Source of the DNA: Verrucomicrobia subdivision 3 bacterium UBA7542
GTDB lineage: Bacteria > Verrucomicrobiota > Verrucomicrobiia > Limisphaerales > UBA11358
Length of the DNA stretch: 9,654 bases
NCBI GenBank assembly: GCA_002479245.1
Contig: DLMG01000140.1
Coordinates: 1 to 9,654, forward strand
Reading direction: 5' to 3'
The notes under the pieces were generated by a model. The model worked only from the letters and a program-made list of their open reading frames with translations, searched no databases and was not told the origin of the DNA. Position 1 is the first letter of the stretch, and each line of letters starts with the position of its first letter. A program made the translations under genes and the position numbers. Positions 6,410 through 9,654 of this stretch are shown here, one piece after another.

Positions 6410-7830
6410 GTTCACCGGCCAAATCCGCCATCGAACGCTGGCCGCGTCAGATCAAATTCATTGTCGGGAACGAGGCGTGCGAACGCTTCAGCTACTACGG
6501 CATGCGAAGCATTCTCGCCGGGTACATCACCGGCGCAGTGCTCAAGGGCGGACTGGGCCAGGATGCCGATACCTCCACGGAAATCATTCACCTGTTCGTC
6601 TTCGCGAACTATTTCATGCCGCTGTTCGGCGCGTGGCTGTCGGACAAGATCATCGGGCGCTACCACACCATCCTTTGGGTGTCGCTGTTTTACTGCGCGG
6701 GTCACGGGGTGCTGGCGTGCAGCGACCTGGCCGGCACGGTCCACGGCAAGCTGCTGCTGCTTTACACCGGCATGGCGCTGATCGCGTTCGGCTCCGGCGG
6801 CATCAAGCCGTGCGTGTCGGCGTTCGTGGGCGACCAGTTCAAGCCGGAACAGTCGCATCTGCTGCAAAAGGCCTACGGCGCGTTTTATTGGGCCATCAAC
6901 CTCGGCTCATTCTTTTCGTTTCTCGTCATCCCGTGGATCAAGGACCGGCATGGCTACAGCCTCGCGTTCGGTGTGCCGGGAATTTTCATGGCCATCGCAA
7001 CGTTTATTTTCTGGCTGGGAACGAAACATTACGTCCGGGTGCCGCCGAACCGGGAGACGAAATCCGCCGGGTTCTTCAAGGTTTTCTGGCACGCGCTCGC
7101 CGGCAAACGCGTTTCGGGACAATCGTTCTGGGACGTCGCGCGGGACCGGTTCAGCGAAAAGGAAATTGACGCGGCGAAATCCGTCCTGCCCATCCTGCTC
7201 GTCTTCGCGCTCATCCCGCCGTTCTGGTCGCTGTTTGACCAGAGCAATTCCACGTGGGTTTTGCAGGGTGAGAAAATGGTTCCGACCAGAATCCTCGGCC
7301 TGGACATCGGCGCGGAACAGATGCAATCCATGAATCCGCTGATCGTGATGATTCTCGTGCCGCTGTTCACGCTGGGGATTTATCCGCGCATCGGCCGGTT
7401 CGCGTCGCCGCTGCGGCGGATGTCGTACGGGATGTTTCTGGCGTCGGGTTCGTATCTCGTCGTGGCCGCGCTGCAAAGGCAGATCGAAGCCGGCGCGCAA
7501 ATGAGCGTGCTGTGGCAGACCGTGCCGTATCTCATTTTGACCGCCGCCGAGGTTTTGGTTTCGACGACCGGGCTGGAATTCGCCTTCCGCGAAGCTGCGC
7601 CGGAAATGAAGAGCATCGTCATGAGTTTCTGGCTGCTGACCATTGCCTTTGGCGACCTGCTCGTCGTGGCGGTGACCCAATTGTTTGCCAATGCCAGCGA
7701 CCACGCCGCGTCCGTCAGCACGAATCGCTTTTTGCTTTATGCCGGCATGACCTTTGGGGTGGCGATTTTGTTCAGCCTCGTCGCGATGTTTTACAAATAT
7801 CGCGACGAGGCGGCGGCGCGCGGGAAATAG
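6406..7830 (+). CDS. Proton-dependent oligopeptide transporter, POT/PTR2 family
   Basis: A 474-residue inner-membrane symporter of the major facilitator superfamily that brings in di- and tripeptides with protons. TM1 carries the POT proton-coupling motif ExxERFxYY (E23-xx-E26-R27-F28-x-Y30-Y31). The second family signature is IAFGSGGIKPCVSAFVGDQF (126-145), and FYWAINLGSFFS (160-171) follows. TM7 has FWSLFDQSNSTWVLQ (273-287), close to the FWALFDQ...W.LQ stretch of animal PepT1. TM10 has AEVLVSTTGLEFAF (381-394). It lacks the large extracellular domain of animal proteins. The start overlaps the M3 remnant stop (ATGA), with no clear Shine-Dalgarno of its own, so translation is probably coupled. 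The last 50 coding bases contain a strong hairpin (7775-7811). The gene ends 3 bases from the stop of the convergent OPT gene. Confidence 0.93.
   Translation: MSSPAKSAIERWPRQIKFIVGNEACERFSYYGMRSILAGYITGAVLKGGLGQDADTSTEIIHLFVFANYFMPLFGAWLSDKIIGRYHTILWVSLFYCAGHGVLACSDLAGTVHGKLLLLYTGMALIAFGSGGIKPCVSAFVGDQFKPEQSHLLQKAYGAFYWAINLGSFFSFLVIPWIKDRHGYSLAFGVPGIFMAIATFIFWLGTKHYVRVPPNRETKSAGFFKVFWHALAGKRVSGQSFWDVARDRFSEKEIDAAKSVLPILLVFALIPPFWSLFDQSNSTWVLQGEKMVPTRILGLDIGAEQMQSMNPLIVMILVPLFTLGIYPRIGRFASPLRRMSYGMFLASGSYLVVAALQRQIEAGAQMSVLWQTVPYLILTAAEVLVSTTGLEFAFREAAPEMKSIVMSFWLLTIAFGDLLVVAVTQLFANASDHAASVSTNRFLLYAGMTFGVAILFSLVAMFYKYRDEAAARGK
7775..7811. other. Strong hairpin at the POT/OPT convergent junction
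   Basis: Bases 7776-7787 and 7799-7810 are a perfect 12-bp inverted repeat. The pairing extends outward by one G-C (7775/7811) and inward by one G-T and three T-A pairs to a TAC triloop, giving 17 pairs in all. It lies inside the POT coding sequence (residues L-V-A-M-F-Y-K-Y-R-D-E-A), 16 bases before its stop. For the OPT message it lies 22 bases past the stop, the usual place for a 3'-end structure. Neither strand has a T-tract after the stem, so it is not a standard intrinsic terminator. It may protect or block transcript ends. Function is inferred from position only. Confidence 0.5.
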
Positions 7831-7833
7831 CCT

Positions 7834-9654
7834 TCAGTGGCCGAAAAACTTTTGGAGCATTTCGCCGCCGTTCTGCCAGAAAATGATCGCCACGCCCATC
7901 AACGCGCCGCCGGCCATCACCCCGGATGCGACGGGAAACGTGAATTCCTCCGCCTGGGCAGGCGATTTTTTCTGGAACCCATACGCAATGACTGCGCCCA
8001 TGAAAAACAGCACGCCGTAATACCATTGAAAAATCCACGCGAGCCCAAAGCCGGACGCGGACGGCAGATATTTCTCCTGTTTGGGAAAAATCACCGGCAG
8101 GATGGCAAACACGATGCCCACCGCGCCGCCGATGACGATGCTCCAGATTTTCGCCGGGGCGAGAGCGTCCAGACCTTTGCTCAAGGCCTGGGCGACGGCA
8201 GCCCAGGTTTGCGCGGAGGGCGCGGGGAACTGGTCCGAACCGATGACTTCAGGCTTGTCCACGATGAGCGTAAACGCCAGGACGCTGACGACGGTGCCGA
8301 TGAAGATTCCGGCAAACTGCGCAATGAATTGTTTGCGCGGATGCGCGCCGAGGAGATAGCCGCTTTTCAAATCGGTCAGCAAATCGGCGGCGGAACCGGC
8401 CGCGCCGGCGGTGATGTTCGCGCTCATCAGGTTCACATTCATGTTGCCGGGATTGAGCGCGCCGAACGTGAGCTGTGTCACCTTGCCCATCGCGCTGATG
8501 GGCGTGGTGTCGGTTTCGCCGGTGACGCGGCACGCGACGATGGCAAGGGCAAAGGACAAAACGACGGCGAGAACGCTCTGCCAGTATGGCATGCCGAATG
8601 AGGCGTGCGCCAGCAGGGCCAGTGCGATGAGCGAAATGAATTGTCCGGCGGCGAACCAGGACATCGGTGTTTCGATGGATTCCATTTCACCGGGCGATTT
8701 TGATTTTCGCGAAAATATTTTACCGAGATCAAGAAACGCCCGGAGCGAAATCCGCCATTGCAGGATCAAACTCAGCAGGCTGGCGGCCACCATGCACGAG
8801 ACGCCCGGCCAGACCGACCATTGCACACAGTCGCGGAAACCGGAACCGGTGATGAGGCCGGCGTGTTGCAGCGCGGGAACAAAACCCATCCAGCACACGA
8901 TGCTGCCAATGAGGATGCTGATGCAAACACGCATCCCCATGATCACTCCAGACGCAATGAAGATTGGCTCCCAACTGAACATCACGGTGCGGCCAATCCA
9001 AGCCGGGCCGAAGACGACGGCATTGAATTTGGTGACCAGGGTGTCGCTGGAAAAAGGCGCGAGCCGCGCGATGGCCGCGAAGCCGTCGTGCCAGAAATTG
9101 TCAATGGCCGCCAGAACTCCCGCGATGCCGAGCGCTTTGGCCGCGCGCATGCCTTTCGCGCCATGCGAGTGGAGCGCGCGCAAGGTTTCCGCTGCCGCCA
9201 CGCCGCTGGGGAAGCGCAACTGCTCGATGTTGATCATCTGTTTTTTCATCGGTATGGCCATGGTCACGCCGAGAATGGCCAGAAAAAACACCCACGCGAA
9301 CGTGAGTGGCAATGGGAGCGCATGACCGTTCAACATGATGAAAGCCGCAAAGGCGGAGATGAGCGTGCCGCCGGTCGAATAACCCGCCGAACTGGCGGTG
9401 GATTGCATGCAGTTGTTTTCGAGAATGGTCATCGGTATTTTGGCGAGGCCGATTTTGACGAAGGTCGTCCAAATGGCGTAGGAAAGAATGCACGCCGTGA
9501 TGGCCACGCCCATGCCCCAGCCGGATTTCAGGCCGATGTAAAGATTGGTAAGCGAAAGGACGGCGCCAAGGACTGAACCCATGAGCACTGCGCGCCAGGT
9601 AAGCTGGCACATCGAGTCGCCGCGGCCCTTGTAAACCTTCTCGAACCACTGGCG
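7834..9654 (-). CDS. OPT-family oligopeptide transporter, N-terminus beyond the window
   Basis: A multi-spanning membrane protein of the OPT superfamily, secondary transporters of oligopeptides and metal chelates. The frame stays open to the right edge (RQWFEKVYKGRGDSMCQLTW), and this upstream part resembles the usual OPT N-terminal lead-in. The Met at 9612 is therefore probably internal, and 606 residues are visible. Numbered from the edge, motifs are NLYIGLKSGWGMG (37-49), TILENNCMQSTASSAGYSTGG (76-96), LRFPSGVAAAETLRAL (146-161), GETDTTPISAMGKVTQLTFG (379-398) and NPGNMNVNLMSANITAGAAG (401-420). The C-terminus FWQNGGEMLQKFFGH is complete. Full-length relatives are roughly 600-700 residues, so only a short N-terminal piece is missing. 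It is transcribed toward POT and ends 3 bases from it; both are peptide importers. The substrate (peptide or iron/metal chelate) cannot be settled from sequence. Confidence 0.92.
   Translation of the reverse strand, partial: RQWFEKVYKGRGDSMCQLTWRAVLMGSVLGAVLSLTNLYIGLKSGWGMGVAITACILSYAIWTTFVKIGLAKIPMTILENNCMQSTASSAGYSTGGTLISAFAAFIMLNGHALPLPLTFAWVFFLAILGVTMAIPMKKQMINIEQLRFPSGVAAAETLRALHSHGAKGMRAAKALGIAGVLAAIDNFWHDGFAAIARLAPFSSDTLVTKFNAVVFGPAWIGRTVMFSWEPIFIASGVIMGMRVCISILIGSIVCWMGFVPALQHAGLITGSGFRDCVQWSVWPGVSCMVAASLLSLILQWRISLRAFLDLGKIFSRKSKSPGEMESIETPMSWFAAGQFISLIALALLAHASFGMPYWQSVLAVVLSFALAIVACRVTGETDTTPISAMGKVTQLTFGALNPGNMNVNLMSANITAGAAGSAADLLTDLKSGYLLGAHPRKQFIAQFAGIFIGTVVSVLAFTLIVDKPEVIGSDQFPAPSAQTWAAVAQALSKGLDALAPAKIWSIVIGGAVGIVFAILPVIFPKQEKYLPSASGFGLAWIFQWYYGVLFFMGAVIAYGFQKKSPAQAEEFTFPVASGVMAGGALMGVAIIFWQNGGEMLQKFFGH

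Noticed and set aside
6375..7169. Plus-strand open frame of 264 codons overlapping POT
   Set aside because: It is Arg/His-rich with no motif, and lies out of frame within the clear POT coding sequence.
7834..9612. OPT gene starting at the Met at 9612
   Set aside because: The frame remains open for 14 more codons to the window edge, and these match the usual OPT lead-in, so the true start is outside.
1..9654. CRISPR array, tRNA/rRNA, insertion sequence, phage or defence genes
   Set aside because: No regularly spaced repeats, tRNA-like folds, transposase or nuclease motifs were seen on either strand. Nearly all bases are covered by the listed genes.

Overview
The window looks like a chromosomal fragment of a Gram-negative, moderately GC-rich bacterium. 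Support for that is a lipoprotein-type solute-binding protein, tightly packed operons with ATGA overlaps, and no phage, IS, tRNA or rRNA genes. The protein style and two kinds of REP-like palindromes would fit Verrucomicrobiota, but this is an impression, not a proof. Almost everything concerns peptide uptake and breakdown.

Layout. (1) Bases 1-32 (-): first codons of a small antitoxin-like gene cut by the window edge. (2) Bases 79-3874 (-): an operon reading right to left, dppB - dppC - dppD - PP2C-type phosphatase. dppC/dppD overlap by 4 bases, and dppD/phosphatase are 4 bases apart. There is no dppF-type second ATPase. (3) Bases 3875-3984: a 110-base divergent control region. (4) Bases 3985-7830 (+): a lipoprotein peptide-binding protein of the SBP_bac_5 family, then a 204-residue C-terminal piece of an M3 (thimet oligopeptidase-like) peptidase, then a POT/PTR2 proton-coupled peptide transporter. 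(5) Bases 7834-9654 (-): an OPT-family transporter running off the right edge, convergent with the POT gene with only 3 bases between the stop codons.

How it fits together: the binding protein would deliver peptides to DppBC, energised by DppD and probably a second ATPase encoded elsewhere. POT and OPT add two secondary, ion-driven peptide routes. The M3 remnant marks where a cytoplasmic oligopeptidase gene once stood. The PP2C phosphatase at the operon end is lower in GC and may be a later addition.

The most unusual structure is a pair of REP/BIME-like palindromic elements in the dpp operon. One lies between dppB and dppC, abutting the dppC ribosome binding site. The other, of a different sequence family, sits in frame inside dppD and encodes about 24 extra residues. 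There is also a strong near-perfect hairpin at the POT/OPT convergent junction. I found no CRISPR array, no complete mobile element, and no gene-free stretch longer than about 110 bases.
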